Assembly: GCF_003057745.1 (NCBI RefSeq)
Contig: NZ_QBJD02000001.1
Coordinates: 390,683-454,682, forward strand
Source: Enterobacter sp. RIT418
Lineage (GTDB): Bacteria > Pseudomonadota > Gammaproteobacteria > Enterobacterales > Enterobacteriaceae
DNA: 64,000 nucleotides
Reading direction: 5' to 3'
Shown: positions 9,857-19,753 of the stretch, piece by piece
Layout of the letters: every line of letters starts with the position of its first letter
Position numbering within the stretch: the stretch's first letter is position 1
The notes under the pieces: model-generated
Databases searched by the model: none
What the model was told of the DNA's origin: nothing
What the model saw: only the letters and a program-made list of their open reading frames with translations
Translations under genes and position numbers: made by a program

Positions 9857-10858
9857 TTACGCAGCGGACACCTTGTCCCGCAGCGCCTGCTTCTCTTCCT
9901 GCGTGAGGAAGGCCATCTCCAGGCCGTTAATTTGCGCCTGGCGAATCTGCTCGCGGCTCAGGCCGGCCTGTGGCGCGGCGATGTTGTATTCATGGATAAT
10001 ATCCACGCCCTGAACCGCCGGATCGTCCGTGTTCAGCGAGGCCAGCACGCCGTGTTCAAGGAACGTTTTCAGCGGATGCTTATCCAGCGTCGCCACGGTG
10101 CTGGTCTGAATGTTGGAGGTCAGGCAGGATTCAATCCCAATGCGCTGCTCGGCGAGGAAATCCATCAGCGCGCGATCTTCAACCGCCTTGACGCCGTGGC
10201 CGATGCGCTCTGCGCCCAGCTCGCGGATTGCCTGCCAGATGCTTTCCGGACCGGCGGCTTCACCCGCGTGTACGGTAACATGCCAGCCCGCGTCGCGCGC
10301 GCGATTGAAGTGGGAGAGGAAGAGGCTGCCCGGGAAGCCCAGTTCATCCCCCGCGAGATCCACGGCGGTGATGCGATCGCGGTGCGCCAGCAGGGCATCA
10401 AGCTCCTGAAGGCAGGCCGCTTCGCCGAAGGTGCGGCTCATAATGCCAATCATGCGGGCCTGAACGTCGAAGGCCTCGCAGCCTTCGCGAACGCCCTCAA
10501 TGACCGCTTCCACTACGCCCGCAACGGGCAGGCCGTGGGTCATTGCCATATAGCCCGGCGAGAAGCGCAGCTCAACGTAGTGAAGGCCATTGCGGGCCGC
10601 ATCCTCAATGTTCTCAAACGCCACCCGGCGGCAGGCGTCCAGCGAGGCCAGCATCTTCACGCCCCAGTCGAGTTTGCTCAGAAAGCTGACCAGGTCGGGC
10701 TCGCTGGAGGTGACCTGAACGTGCGGGATGAGCGTTTCGAGCGTTTGGGCTGGAAGCGTTAAGTTGAACTGGCGGCCAAGATCGAGGATGGTTTGGGCAC
10801 GAATGTTGCCGTCAAGGTGACGATGAATGTCGGTGAGGGGAAGGCGTGTATCAATCAT
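9857..10858 (-). CDS. add: Adenosine deaminase
   Basis: Purine salvage enzyme converting adenosine and deoxyadenosine to inosine and deoxyinosine, cytoplasmic and zinc-dependent. It has 333 residues, the usual length. Metal and catalytic motifs of the amidohydrolase fold are visible: HRHLDG near the N-terminus, VTVHAGEA in the middle with the catalytic Glu two residues after His, and LNTDDPAV near the end with the metal-binding Asp. Single gene, same strand as malY but separated from it by a terminator-like palindrome. Confidence 0.98.
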   Translation of the reverse strand: MIDTRLPLTDIHRHLDGNIRAQTILDLGRQFNLTLPAQTLETLIPHVQVTSSEPDLVSFLSKLDWGVKMLASLDACRRVAFENIEDAARNGLHYVELRFSPGYMAMTHGLPVAGVVEAVIEGVREGCEAFDVQARMIGIMSRTFGEAACLQELDALLAHRDRITAVDLAGDELGFPGSLFLSHFNRARDAGWHVTVHAGEAAGPESIWQAIRELGAERIGHGVKAVEDRALMDFLAEQRIGIESCLTSNIQTSTVATLDKHPLKTFLEHGVLASLNTDDPAVQGVDIIHEYNIAAPQAGLSREQIRQAQINGLEMAFLTQEEKQALRDKVSAA

Positions 10859-10914
10859 GGTCGCACTCTTTTCTGGTTAAAGTGCGCCACATTATAAAAA
10901 CAAAACGAGGCAAA

Positions 10915-10952
10915 AAGCTATTTGCGCAAGGGAATATTCCGTTGCGCAAATG
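10915..10952 (-). terminator. Terminator of the malXY operon (long palindrome)
   Basis: TTTGCGCAA, then GGAATATTCC in the centre, then TTGCGCAAA (10921-10950) form a near-perfect 30-base palindrome with one mismatched pair. It lies immediately after the malY stop. On the minus strand it is followed by TAGCTTTTT. The position and U-rich end fit a rho-independent terminator before add. Confidence 0.65.
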
Positions 10953-10954
10953 GT

Positions 10955-12127
10955 TTACAGAAGAGCGTTAATCCCCGCGATAAGCCGCTGAACGCCTTGC
11001 TCAAGCTTGGCGCGCGGGCAGCCCGCGTTCAGGCGTACGAAACCACTTCCTTCAGCTCCGTAGGTATATCCCGGCATGATCGCCACCTTTTGCTGCTCGA
11101 TCAGTACTTTTTGCAGCGCGTGCTCGTCGATATTCAGCGGGCGTAAATCAATCCAGGCAAGATAGGTCGCCTCCGGCGGCTGCCAGCCCAGTTTCGGAAA
11201 AGCACTGTTTAACGCGTGCGCAATGTAGTGCAGATTTTCTTCCAGATAGCCGCGCAGGGCGTCCAGCCACTCCGCTCCCTGCTGATAGGCAGCGATGTGT
11301 GCGGTAAGCGCCAGCACGGAAGGGGAAGAGAGCCCGTCGCGGCCCTTAAGGGCGCTCAGGTAGGCATTGCGGCTTTCCGCATCGCCGATAAGCCCGTACA
11401 CGCCGGTAAGCGCAGGGATATTGAAGCTTTTAGAGCCGGACGTCAGCAGCGCCCATTTTCCCTGCGCCACCGCGCTCCACGGCGTGTGTGCGTGATTGCT
11501 CCAGACCATATCCATATGGATCTCATCGCTGATTACGGCGACGCCGAAGCGGGCGCAGAGCGCGGCCATGGTCGCCAGCTCGTCCCGCGTCCAGACCTTA
11601 CCGGTCGGATTTTGCGGGCTGCACAGCAGCAGAATTTTGTTCTCTGGCTTCGCCAGCTCGGCTTCAAGCGCTGCCATGTTGCCCAGCCAGCCCGAGGCGC
11701 TTTTCTCCATTGCAATCGGCACAACGCGGCGCCCGTTGCCCTCGATGGCTTTATAGAACGCATCGTAAGCGGGGGTATGAACCACAACGCCGTCACCGGG
11801 ATTTGACCAGATGCGGATCAGCTCGGACGCCATGTAAATGACGGACGGGCCGTAAACCACGGATTCGGTATCGATATGACAGCCAAAGCGCTGCTGGAAC
11901 CAGTGGGCCACGGCGGCCAGAAACTCATCGTTTTTCCAGCGGCTGTAGCCAAACACGCCGTGGTTAATGCGCTGGTGCAGCGCCTCGGTGATGCAGGGGG
12001 CCGTGGCAAAGTCCATATCGGAAATGGTAAAGGGCAGCAGGTCGGCGGCGCCAAAGCGGTCGGCGACGTAGTCCCACTGCGTACACCAGGTGCCGTGGCG
12101 ATCCACGACGGTGGAAAAATCAAACAT
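10955..12127 (-). CDS. malY: MalY, PLP-dependent cystathionine beta-lyase and maltose-system repressor
   Basis: Fold-type I aminotransferase-like enzyme with beta-C-S lyase activity. In E. coli it also binds MalT and lowers maltose gene expression. It has 390 residues. The PLP lysine sits in TSGSKSFNIPAL, with the cofactor-site Asp in VISDEIHMDM. The N-terminus MFDFSTVVDRHGTWCTQWDYV matches MalY. It is the second gene of malXY; 48 bases separate it from malX and hold a terminator-like hairpin. Confidence 0.97.
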   Translation of the reverse strand: MFDFSTVVDRHGTWCTQWDYVADRFGAADLLPFTISDMDFATAPCITEALHQRINHGVFGYSRWKNDEFLAAVAHWFQQRFGCHIDTESVVYGPSVIYMASELIRIWSNPGDGVVVHTPAYDAFYKAIEGNGRRVVPIAMEKSASGWLGNMAALEAELAKPENKILLLCSPQNPTGKVWTRDELATMAALCARFGVAVISDEIHMDMVWSNHAHTPWSAVAQGKWALLTSGSKSFNIPALTGVYGLIGDAESRNAYLSALKGRDGLSSPSVLALTAHIAAYQQGAEWLDALRGYLEENLHYIAHALNSAFPKLGWQPPEATYLAWIDLRPLNIDEHALQKVLIEQQKVAIMPGYTYGAEGSGFVRLNAGCPRAKLEQGVQRLIAGINALL

Positions 12128-12145
12128 GACGGTGCTCCTAAAAGT

Positions 12146-12168
12146 AAAACCCCCTCGTGGCGAGGGGG
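12146..12168 (-). terminator. Terminator-like hairpin between malX and malY
   Basis: CCCCCTCG-TGG-CGAGGGGG, a perfect 8 bp GC-rich stem with a 3-base loop. On the minus strand it is followed by TTTTACTTTT and then the malY ribosome site. It has the shape of an intrinsic terminator inside the operon and would be expected to lower malY relative to malX. Confidence 0.7.
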
Positions 12169-12175
12169 CGAGGCA

Positions 12176-13765
12176 TCAGGCTTCTACTGTTCGCATCAGG
12201 GTGGCCAGCTCGTCCTTCACTGACTGCACCTGCGGGCCGATGACCACCTGCAAATTGTGCTGATTCAACTGTACCACGCCGATAGCCCGGTTGGCTTTGA
12301 GCGCGTCGGTGTTCACTTTAGACATATCCGCTACCGACAGGCGCAGGCGGGTAATGCAGTTATCCAGCGAGGTAATATTATCCGCGCCGCCCAGCGCCGC
12401 CAGAATGGCCGGGGTGTTATAGCCGGATTTCCCGACCGTGCCCGCCACCGCCTGCTCTACGCTGGCGGTATCCACGTCGCGACCCGGCGTTTTCAGGTTA
12501 AAGCGGGTGATAGCGAAGCGGAAGATACCGTAGTACACCGCAAACCAGATAGCCGCCACAACCGGCACCAGATACCACTTGGTGGAGAGGCCGTGCAGAA
12601 TGCCGAACACCACGAAGTCGATCACGTTGCCGTCGGTGTTGCCGATGGTTACGCCCAGCACGGCCATCACGGTGAAGCCCAGGCCGGTCAGCACGGCGTG
12701 GATCAGGTACAGCACCGGCGCGACGAACAGGAACAGGAACTCGATTGGCTCAGTTGTACCGCCCACAACGCAGGCAATTACGCCGGAGATCAGCAGGCCT
12801 TTAATCTTGTGACGGTTTTCCGGGCGAGCGCAGTGGTACATCGCCAGCGCCGCGCCCGGCAGGCCGCCGAGGAAGGCCGGCATTTTGCCCTGAGACAGGA
12901 AGCGGGTAGCGCTCTCGGAGAAGCCGTGCGTCGTTGGGCAGCTCAGCTGCGCCTGGAAGATGGTCAGCGCGCCGCTCACGTCGTGGCCGCACACGTCCAT
13001 GGTGCCGCCCGCTTCGGTAAAGCGGATCAGGGCCACCAGAATATGCTGCAGGCCAAACGGCAGCAGCAGACGCTCGCCGGTACCGAAAATCATCGGGCCG
13101 AAATCACCCGCGCCGTTAATGATGCGGCCAATACCGGTAATGCCCATCGCGAAGACTGGCCAAATCAGCGGAATCACCAGGCCGAACAGCCCCATGACCA
13201 CCAGCGTGATGATCGGCACAAAGCGGGTGCCGCCGAAGAAGGCCAGCGCGTCCGGCAGGCGGATGTTATGGAAGCGCTCGTGCAGCATCCAGATAATCAC
13301 GCCTGCAATCACCGCGCCGAGGATGCCGGTGTCGATAGACTGAATGCCGATTACGCTCTGGATATTGTTCGCTTTCAGTACGGCTGCGTCGGTGGTCGGC
13401 AGAATGCCTTTCGCCGTCAGCCAGAAGTTAACCGCCAGGTTCATGACCGCGTAGCCAACAAAGCCCGCAAATGCCGCAACGCCTTTGTTCTCGCGCGCCA
13501 GGCCCAGCGGGATGGCGATGCAGAACATGACGGGCAGGAAGCTGAAGGCAAACGAGCCGACCTTACTCATCCAGATAAAAATCGCCTGCAGCACGGGGTT
13601 GCCGAGGAACGGGATGAGGGTAATAACATCGTGACTGCTTAGCGAGCTGCCGATCCCCAGCATGATCCCGCAAAAAGAGAGAAGCGCCACGGGCAGCATA
13701 AAGGTTTTACCCAGTTGCTGGAAAAACTCCCACAGCGATATTTTTTGTGCTGCTTTCGCCGTCAT
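12176..13765 (-). CDS. malX: MalX, PTS glucose/maltose-type EIICB component
   Basis: Inner-membrane phosphotransferase permease of the Glc family; E. coli MalX can take up glucose and maltose. It has 529 residues from the ATG at 13765, preceded by AAGGAG. The EIIC domain spans roughly 1-430 with about ten membrane segments and the motifs GFSESATRFLSQGKMPAF and GGTTEPIEFLFLF. The C-terminal EIIB domain holds the phosphorylated Cys in NCITRLRLSV. No EIIA is fused, so it should borrow Crr. Controlled by MalI from operators in the malX-malI gap. Confidence 0.97.
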   Translation of the reverse strand: MTAKAAQKISLWEFFQQLGKTFMLPVALLSFCGIMLGIGSSLSSHDVITLIPFLGNPVLQAIFIWMSKVGSFAFSFLPVMFCIAIPLGLARENKGVAAFAGFVGYAVMNLAVNFWLTAKGILPTTDAAVLKANNIQSVIGIQSIDTGILGAVIAGVIIWMLHERFHNIRLPDALAFFGGTRFVPIITLVVMGLFGLVIPLIWPVFAMGITGIGRIINGAGDFGPMIFGTGERLLLPFGLQHILVALIRFTEAGGTMDVCGHDVSGALTIFQAQLSCPTTHGFSESATRFLSQGKMPAFLGGLPGAALAMYHCARPENRHKIKGLLISGVIACVVGGTTEPIEFLFLFVAPVLYLIHAVLTGLGFTVMAVLGVTIGNTDGNVIDFVVFGILHGLSTKWYLVPVVAAIWFAVYYGIFRFAITRFNLKTPGRDVDTASVEQAVAGTVGKSGYNTPAILAALGGADNITSLDNCITRLRLSVADMSKVNTDALKANRAIGVVQLNQHNLQVVIGPQVQSVKDELATLMRTVEA

Positions 13766-13818
13766 AAAACGACTCCTTGGTGGTTTAAACGATAATAACC
13801 TGCTTTTGATGGCGAGAA

Positions 13819-13834
13819 GATAAAACGTTTTACC
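13819..13834. promoter_or_regulatory. MalI operator, malX side
   Basis: GATAAAACGTTTTACC, nearly the GATAAAACGTTTTATC palindrome bound by MalI in E. coli. It lies 54 bases upstream of malX. An identical 16-mer is at 13898-13913. Confidence 0.88.
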
Positions 13835-13843
13835 AAAGTTTAG

Positions 13844-13859
13844 TGCGCGCTGAATCACA
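13844..13859. promoter_or_regulatory. Probable CRP site for malX/malI
   Basis: TGCGC-GCTGAA-TCACA, 8 of 10 arm positions of the CRP consensus, placed between the two MalI operators. In E. coli the malX promoter is CRP-dependent, so the placement is as expected. Confidence 0.6.
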
Positions 13860-13897
13860 TTCCTGTTCTTTGAGTGGTAGTATAAAGAGACCTTATT

Positions 13898-13913
13898 GAT
13901 AAAACGTTTTACC
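13898..13913. promoter_or_regulatory. MalI operator, malI side
   Basis: Second exact copy of GATAAAACGTTTTACC, 29 bases before the malI start, suited to autoregulation of malI. Confidence 0.88.
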
Positions 13914-13941
13914 GATCTCATTACAGGGAGTCACGCCACGC

Positions 13942-14970
13942 ATGGCTGTAGCGAAAAAAATCACCATTAATGACGTCGCGCTGGCGGCGGGTGTTTCCGT
14001 CAGCACCGTTTCGCTGGTGCTGAGCGGGAAAGGGCGCATCTCTTCCGCCACCGGCCAGCGGGTTAACGAAGCCATTGAACAGCTTGGATTCGTACGTAAC
14101 CGCCAGGCGTCGGTGCTGCGGGGCGGGCAAAGCGGCGTGATTGGTTTGATTGTGCGCGACCTGACCTCGCCCTTTTACGCCGAGCTCACTGCCGGGCTGA
14201 CCGAGGCGCTGGAAGCGCAGGGAAGAATGGTGTTTTTACTGCACGGCGGGCGGGAGGCGGAGCAGCTTCTCCAGCGGCTGGATATGCTTCTTGCGCAGGG
14301 CGTAGACGGCGTCATCATTGCCGGGGCGTCCGGCGTGGGGAGCGAACTGTGCGAGCGTGCCGCAGCGAAGGGCGTACCGCTGGTCTTTGCCTCGCGCGCC
14401 AGCTACCTGGATGAAGCCGATACGCTGCGCCCGGACAACATGCAGGCGGCGCAGATGCTCACCGAGCATCTGATCCGTCGAGGCCATCAGCGCATTGCCT
14501 GGCTCGGCGGGAAAAGTTCCTCCCTCACGCGCGCCGAGCGCGTCGGGGGCTACTGCGCCACGCTGATTAAGTACGGCCTGCCGTTCCACAGCGAATGGGT
14601 GGTGGAGTGTGAGTCCAGCCAAAAGAGAGCGGCAGAGGCGATAGGCACGCTGCTGCGCAGCAATCCCACCATCAGCGCGGTGATTTGCTATAACGACATC
14701 ATCGCGATGGGTGCGTGGTTCGGCCTGCTGCGCGCGGGACGCCAGAGCGGCGAAGGCGGCGTGGAAACGTTCTTCGGCCAGCAGCTCGCGCTCGGAGCCT
14801 TCGCCGACGTGGGGGAAAACGCGCTCGACGATCTGCCGATAGTCTGGGCGACCACGCCCGCTCGGGAGATGGGCTACACCCTGGCAGACAGAATCATGCA
14901 GCGGATTGAAAAGGCGGACGTGCAGGTCGGACACCAGATCGTAGCGGCACGGCTGGTGACGGTGAAATAA
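13942..14970 (+). CDS. malI: MalI, LacI-family repressor of malXY
   Basis: Transcriptional repressor of the divergent malXY operon and of itself. It has 342 residues. The N-terminal helix-turn-helix reads TINDVALAAGVSVSTVSLVLSG (residues about 8-29), with the hinge helix near RNRQASVLRGG. The remainder is a periplasmic-binding-protein-like effector domain. A GGGAG ribosome site precedes the ATG. Two matching operators lie in the gap with malX, and a strong bidirectional terminator follows. Confidence 0.97.
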   Translation: MAVAKKITINDVALAAGVSVSTVSLVLSGKGRISSATGQRVNEAIEQLGFVRNRQASVLRGGQSGVIGLIVRDLTSPFYAELTAGLTEALEAQGRMVFLLHGGREAEQLLQRLDMLLAQGVDGVIIAGASGVGSELCERAAAKGVPLVFASRASYLDEADTLRPDNMQAAQMLTEHLIRRGHQRIAWLGGKSSSLTRAERVGGYCATLIKYGLPFHSEWVVECESSQKRAAEAIGTLLRSNPTISAVICYNDIIAMGAWFGLLRAGRQSGEGGVETFFGQQLALGAFADVGENALDDLPIVWATTPAREMGYTLADRIMQRIEKADVQVGHQIVAARLVTVK

Positions 14971-14988
14971 ACGCAACAAGCTGGAATC

Positions 14989-15020
14989 GTAGGCCGGGTA
15001 GGGTGCAGCGCCACCCGGCA
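14989..15020. repeat. REP-type palindromic element
   Basis: GTAGGCCGGGTAGGGTG with the inverted arm CCACCCGGC, just after malI and directly abutting the malI/ydgA terminator. Confidence 0.85.
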
Positions 15021-15022
15021 AT

Positions 15023-15053
15023 AAAAAGCCCCTCGTCGAGGGGCTTTGTTTTT
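15023..15053. terminator. Bidirectional terminator between malI and ydgA
   Basis: AAAGCCCCTC-GTC-GAGGGGCTTT, a perfect 10 bp stem with a T-rich run to the right and an A-run to the left. It can serve both malI (plus) and ydgA (minus). It overlaps the ydgA stop codon by two bases. Confidence 0.9.
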
Positions 15054-16575
15054 ACTGCTGTGGTGCCGGAGGCGCTGCCGGTACCGCGGGCTGCGGCGCG
15101 CCCAGGGTTGGCATACCAAACATACCGACAAAGTCTTCCAGCGGCATTTTATCGCCGTTCAGCGTAACCTGGCCACTTGCGTACTGCAGGCTGGTGGAAA
15201 TGGTGTTGTCTTCCACCTTGGTGATGCGGAACATCTGGCCCATCGCCGCCAGGCCTTTCACCTGCTGGCTCGCCAGCTTGCCGGCGTCCTCATCCCCGTA
15301 GCCTTCCAGCTTCGCAATCTGGGTCATAAACTCGGTCGCCATATCCATCGGAATGGTCAGCTTGCTGTCGAGCGACTTCATGCTGCGGTCTACTTCCTGC
15401 GCCAGCGTCTGCGGCTCGCCCGCGGCGGCTGCCGGATCTTTCAGGAACAGCGACAGGTTAAGGTTGGTTTCGCCCTTGCTGTTTTTCCAGCTCAGTGGCG
15501 CAACGGTAATGACAGGTTCGCCCTTGAGCAGGATCGGCAGATTGTTAAACAGCACGGCCATAGCCTGCTGCTGATACACTTCCGGGTTCTGCTGCAGCGC
15601 GGCGTCGGTGAGCAGGGCCTGGCTCTCTTTGCCGTATTTCTGGCTAAATTCATGCCACGCTTTGCCGTCGATATTGCCGATCTTCATCGAAAGCCTGCCG
15701 GTGCCCAGATCCTGATTCTGCACCTTCAGGCTCTTAAGGGTGTAATCCAGCTGCGTGTTGATGCTCTTGCCGTCTTTGGAAACGTCGGATTTACCGTCGA
15801 GATCCATCCCCTCCAGCACCGCCATCTCTTTGCCCTCAACGGCAATGGCGAGCTTTTCAAGGCTCAGCTTTTGGTCGCCAATGCGCTCATCAAAGTCGGT
15901 CATGCGGCTGTTGCCGCTGGCTTTGATGTTATTAAAGGTGAGCTGAACCTTCTGGTTGTATTCGTTAACCGCATTGACCAGGCCGCTTCCGGCTTCACCC
16001 GTCAGGGAGACGGTTTTACCCTCGCGGTCGGCGTCAAGCTGGAAATTACCGCCGCTGAAGGCCACCTTATCGGTGCCGTTTTCGTAGTTCAGCGCTTTCA
16101 GATCGATATCGGAATGGGTATCACCGGAATAGCTGATGCGGGTGTTGATCTCAAACGGGGACGTATTTTTAGCCATGTCAAAGAGCGGTTTCGTTATCTC
16201 ATTGTTGACCAATACGGTTCTGGCAGACGCCATTGAGGGGATCAGATTAAATCTCTTCAGCTGCGCCAGCGGGAAAGGGCCGTGGCTGACCGCTTCGTCC
16301 AGCACCACGCTTTGCCCAGGCTTGAGCCATGAATTTTGGCTGCCCGCGACGGGCTTCACCACGACCTGCATATGGCTGGTAAAGACGCCGCGCTGGTAAT
16401 TCTGGTAGCTCAGCTCAATGCCCGCTTCAGGCGCGCTGCGCTTAATTTCGCTGTTTGCCTGCGCCATCATCTCGGCCAGACGGCCTTCCAGCTGCTTGCC
16501 GGTAAACCATGAAGCACCCGTCCAGACCACGCCTAAAGCAACAATTACGCCTACCGCTACGACCGATTTTTTCAT
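15052..16575 (-). CDS. ydgA: YdgA, DUF945 membrane-anchored protein
   Basis: Protein of unknown molecular function. It has 507 residues, with one N-terminal membrane segment or uncleaved signal (about 5-24) and a long periplasmic DUF945 region. The C-terminal tail is proline- and alanine-rich and ends in glutamines. Close to E. coli YdgA (502 residues) throughout. It lies between malI and manA with the same orientation as manA and looks like an independent unit. Confidence 0.94.
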   Translation of the reverse strand: MKKSVVAVGVIVALGVVWTGASWFTGKQLEGRLAEMMAQANSEIKRSAPEAGIELSYQNYQRGVFTSHMQVVVKPVAGSQNSWLKPGQSVVLDEAVSHGPFPLAQLKRFNLIPSMASARTVLVNNEITKPLFDMAKNTSPFEINTRISYSGDTHSDIDLKALNYENGTDKVAFSGGNFQLDADREGKTVSLTGEAGSGLVNAVNEYNQKVQLTFNNIKASGNSRMTDFDERIGDQKLSLEKLAIAVEGKEMAVLEGMDLDGKSDVSKDGKSINTQLDYTLKSLKVQNQDLGTGRLSMKIGNIDGKAWHEFSQKYGKESQALLTDAALQQNPEVYQQQAMAVLFNNLPILLKGEPVITVAPLSWKNSKGETNLNLSLFLKDPAAAAGEPQTLAQEVDRSMKSLDSKLTIPMDMATEFMTQIAKLEGYGDEDAGKLASQQVKGLAAMGQMFRITKVEDNTISTSLQYASGQVTLNGDKMPLEDFVGMFGMPTLGAPQPAVPAAPPAPQQ

Positions 16576-16595
16576 TGCGATTATCCCTAAAATGA

Positions 16596-16617
16596 AACCA
16601 GGCGGTCCATAACCGCC
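16596..16617 (-). terminator. Candidate terminator after manA
   Basis: GGCGGT-CCATA-ACCGCC, a 6 bp GC stem downstream of manA. On the minus strand it is followed by TGGTTTCATTTT. Moderate strength. Confidence 0.45.
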
Positions 16618-16674
16618 CGGTGATAAAGTCTTTATCTAGCTTAGCAACATTTGTTAAAAAATTCAGTAAACGGC

Positions 16675-17850
16675 CTATAGCTTATTGAAAACGCGCGCCA
16701 GGCGGCCGGTGCCGCTCACGCTGACCGGAGATTCATTTGCCGCCACGAATGCCGACTCGCCGGGCTTAAGGACAAGACGCTGCTCGCCCTTGTGCAGGGT
16801 AGCTTCGCCTTCCACGCAGAACAGGATTGCCGCGCTCTCCTGAGCGATAGCCGTTTCTGTCTGGCTCAGATCGTGCAGTGAGAACGCAAAATCCTCTACA
16901 GGAATAGGGAAGTCCAGCTCCGCGCCGTGCTGCACGGGCCGGGTCAGCAGCTCGGCCGCCGGCTTGGCGACAAACTTGACGTTGGCAACCAGCTCGGGGA
17001 TGTCGATATACTTCGGCGTCAGGCCCGCGCGCAGTACGTTGTCGGAGTTGGCCATGACCTCGAGCGCGACGCCCTGCAGATAGGCGTGCGGCGTTTCTGC
17101 GAACAGGAACATCGCTTCGCCCGGGTTCAGCTTCACCACGTTCAGCAGCAGCGGGGAGAACAGGCCGCTGTCGTCAGGATAGAATTCTGAAATGAGGCGG
17201 ATCGTGTCCCACGGCTCGCCCTGATGGTCGTTCAGCGCGGCCTTAAGCACCGCCAGCGCGTGCGATTTCTCCTCGTCCTGCATGTTCAGCAGGCTGGCAA
17301 ACAGCTGGCTCAGGCCTTCGGCGTTCGGGTTTTCCAGGAAGTGGGCGATGGCGTTGTTGGCGCCCGCGACAGGTTGGAGCAGGGAAATGATCTCTGAAAA
17401 TTCCCGGAAGGCGTTCATCGCCAGGAAGGGGGTCAGGGCGAAAACCAGCTCCGGCTTGTGGTTAGGATCTTTGTAGTTACGCTCTGCGGCGTCTAGCGGG
17501 ATGCCGGCGTCATTCTCCTTCGCAAAGCCAATCTCAGAGGCTTTTTTATTCGGGTGAACCTGAATGGAAAGCGGCTGGTCGGCGCACAGAACCTTAAACA
17601 GAAACGGCAGTTCACCGAAGCGATTCGCCACCTTTTCGCCCAGCAGCGCGGCTTTATCCGCGTCGATTGCGTCGCGCAGGCTGCGGGTTTCACCGTTTGC
17701 GTCAGCAATTTTTGAGCTGCTCTTCGGGTGCGCGCCCATCCACAGTTCTGCCATCGGCAGGTTATCCGGGTTGGCGATACCGTAGAGATCCGTTAACGCA
17801 GTTTTACTTCCCCAGGCGTAGTTTTGCACCGAGTTGATGAGTTTTTGCAT
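16675..17850 (-). CDS. manA: Mannose-6-phosphate isomerase
   Basis: Zinc enzyme interconverting mannose-6-phosphate and fructose-6-phosphate, for mannose use and GDP-mannose supply. It has 391 residues from the ATG at 17850; a TTG two codons upstream is not needed. Zinc-site motifs are SIQVHPNK (Gln and His), HKPELVFAL (Glu) and ETPHAYLQG (His), and the substrate-side segment NSDNVLRAGLTPKYID is intact. Divergent from fumA across a 200-base gap. Confidence 0.97.
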   Translation of the reverse strand: MQKLINSVQNYAWGSKTALTDLYGIANPDNLPMAELWMGAHPKSSSKIADANGETRSLRDAIDADKAALLGEKVANRFGELPFLFKVLCADQPLSIQVHPNKKASEIGFAKENDAGIPLDAAERNYKDPNHKPELVFALTPFLAMNAFREFSEIISLLQPVAGANNAIAHFLENPNAEGLSQLFASLLNMQDEEKSHALAVLKAALNDHQGEPWDTIRLISEFYPDDSGLFSPLLLNVVKLNPGEAMFLFAETPHAYLQGVALEVMANSDNVLRAGLTPKYIDIPELVANVKFVAKPAAELLTRPVQHGAELDFPIPVEDFAFSLHDLSQTETAIAQESAAILFCVEGEATLHKGEQRLVLKPGESAFVAANESPVSVSGTGRLARVFNKL

Positions 17851-18049
17851 TATCAAGCCCTGATTTTAATGTGAAATTAACTTCGCGTATTAAAGCAATA
17901 AACCGCGTGGAAGTAACCTTCGGATGCAAAAAGTCGTACTAGTCTCAGTTTTTGTTAAAAAATTGTGTAGGATAAGCTAACTCGCTTTTAAGCCGGGCAG
18001 CGGAACATCTGCCCTCACTAACCAGACCGAAGCAGTAAGTGAGAGAACA

Positions 18050-19696
18050 ATGTCGAATAAACCCTTCCATTATCAAGATCCTTTCCCGCTGAGTAAGGAT
18101 CAGACCGAGTATTACCTCTTAACCCGCGATTACGTTTCCGTCTCTGAGTTCGAAGGCCAGGAGATCCTCAAGGTTGACCCGCAGGCGCTCACGCTGATGG
18201 CGCAGCAGGCCTTCCACGACGCCTCCTTTATGCTCCGTCCCGCGCACCAGCAGCAGGTTGCCGATATCCTGAGCGATCCGCAGGCCAGCGAAAACGATAA
18301 GTACGTTGCGCTGCAGTTCCTGCGCAACTCCGATATTGCCGCCAAGGGCATTCTGCCAACCTGCCAGGACACCGGCACGGCGATCATTACCGGCAAAAAA
18401 GGCCAGCGCGTCTGGACCGGCGGCGGTGACGAAGCGGCGCTGGCGCACGGCGTTTACAACACCTACACCGAAGACAACCTGCGCTATTCGCAAAACGCGG
18501 CGCTGGACATGTACAAAGAGGTTAATACCGGCACCAACCTGCCCGCGCAGATTGACCTCTACAGCGTGGACGGCGACGAGTACAAATTCCTGTGCATCGC
18601 CAAGGGCGGCGGCTCGGCCAACAAAACCTATCTCTACCAGGAGACCAAAGCGCTGCTCACTCCCGGCAAGCTGAAGAACTATCTGGTTGAGAAGATGCGT
18701 ACGCTCGGCACCGCGGCCTGCCCGCCGTACCACATCGCGTTTGTGATTGGCGGGACCTCGGCGGAAAGCACCCTGAAAACCGTGAAGCTGGCGTCAACCA
18801 AATATTACGACGGCCTGCCAACCGAGGGTAACGAACACGGCCAGGCGTTCCGCGACGTGCAGCTTGAGCAAGAGCTGCTGACCGAAGCGCAAAACCTGGG
18901 GCTCGGCGCGCAGTTTGGCGGTAAATATTTCGCTCACGACATCCGCGTGATCCGCCTGCCGCGTCACGGTGCGTCTTGCCCGGTCGGCATGGGCGTCTCC
19001 TGCTCGGCGGATCGCAACATCAAGGCGAAGATCAACCGCGACGGCATCTGGATCGAAAAGCTGGAAAATAACCCGGGAAAATACATCCCTGAAGCGTTGC
19101 GTAAAGCGGGCGAGGGCGAGGCGGTACGCGTTGACCTGAACCGTCCGATGAACGAGATCCTGGCGCAGCTTTCCCAGTACCCGGTCTCGACGCGCCTTTC
19201 TCTGAACGGCACGATTATCGTCGGCCGCGACATCGCGCACGCGAAGCTGAAAGAGCGCCTGGACAACGGCGAAGGCCTGCCGCAGTACATTAAGGATCAC
19301 CCGATTTACTACGCGGGCCCGGCGAAAACGCCTGAGGGGTATGCGTCCGGCTCGTTAGGTCCGACCACGGCGGGCCGCATGGACTCTTACGTTGATCAGC
19401 TTCAGGCCAACGGCGGCAGCATGATCATGCTGGCGAAGGGCAACCGCAGCCAGCAGGTGACGGACGCGTGCCACAAGCACGGCGGCTTCTACCTCGGCAG
19501 CATCGGCGGCCCGGCAGCGGTGCTGGCGCAGGGCAGCATCAAGAGCCTGGAGTGCGTGGAATATCCGGAGCTGGGTATGGAAGCCATCTGGAAAATTGAA
19601 GTGGAAGACTTCCCGGCGTTTATCCTGGTGGATGACAAAGGCAACGACTTCTTCAAGCAGATCCAGTCTTCACAGTGTTCTGCGTGCGTGAAGTAA
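18050..19696 (+). CDS. fumA: Class I fumarase (4Fe-4S)
   Basis: Oxygen-sensitive fumarate hydratase of the TCA cycle, dimeric, with a labile 4Fe-4S cluster. It has 548 residues, the FumA/FumB length. Cluster cysteines fit [10 protein letters not shown] (about 105), the middle Cys in GTAACPPYH and [13 protein letters not shown] near 318-325. The C-terminal FumA-type swivelling domain includes [19 protein letters not shown]. It is followed by fumC as in E. coli, where fumA is the aerobic enzyme. FumB cannot be fully excluded by sequence alone, but the position argues for fumA. Confidence 0.95.
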   Translation: MSNKPFHYQDPFPLSKDQTEYYLLTRDYVSVSEFEGQEILKVDPQALTLMAQQAFHDASFMLRPAHQQQVADILSDPQASENDKYVALQFLRNSDIAAKGILPTCQDTGTAIITGKKGQRVWTGGGDEAALAHGVYNTYTEDNLRYSQNAALDMYKEVNTGTNLPAQIDLYSVDGDEYKFLCIAKGGGSANKTYLYQETKALLTPGKLKNYLVEKMRTLGTAACPPYHIAFVIGGTSAESTLKTVKLASTKYYDGLPTEGNEHGQAFRDVQLEQELLTEAQNLGLGAQFGGKYFAHDIRVIRLPRHGASCPVGMGVSCSADRNIKAKINRDGIWIEKLENNPGKYIPEALRKAGEGEAVRVDLNRPMNEILAQLSQYPVSTRLSLNGTIIVGRDIAHAKLKERLDNGEGLPQYIKDHPIYYAGPAKTPEGYASGSLGPTTAGRMDSYVDQLQANGGSMIMLAKGNRSQQVTDACHKHGGFYLGSIGGPAAVLAQGSIKSLECVEYPELGMEAIWKIEVEDFPAFILVDDKGNDFFKQIQSSQCSACVK

Positions 19697-19708
19697 TCTG
19701 ACCACATT

Positions 19709-19753
19709 ACCCGACCACCGTTTCCGGTAGGTCGGGTAAGCGCCACCCGACGC
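19709..19753. repeat. REP-type element between fumA and fumC
   Basis: ACCCGACC (19709-19716) pairs with GGTCGGGT (19730-19737), and GTAGGTCGGGTAAG with CCACCCGACGC forms the REP unit at 19726-19753. This gap separates the two fumarase genes, so fumC probably has its own promoter in the remaining 100 bases. Confidence 0.75.

Noticed and set aside
12257..13642. 461-codon open frame antisense to malX
   Set aside because: A mirror of a high-GC coding gene: rich in Arg, His and Gln, with no family resemblance. malX on the other strand is certain.
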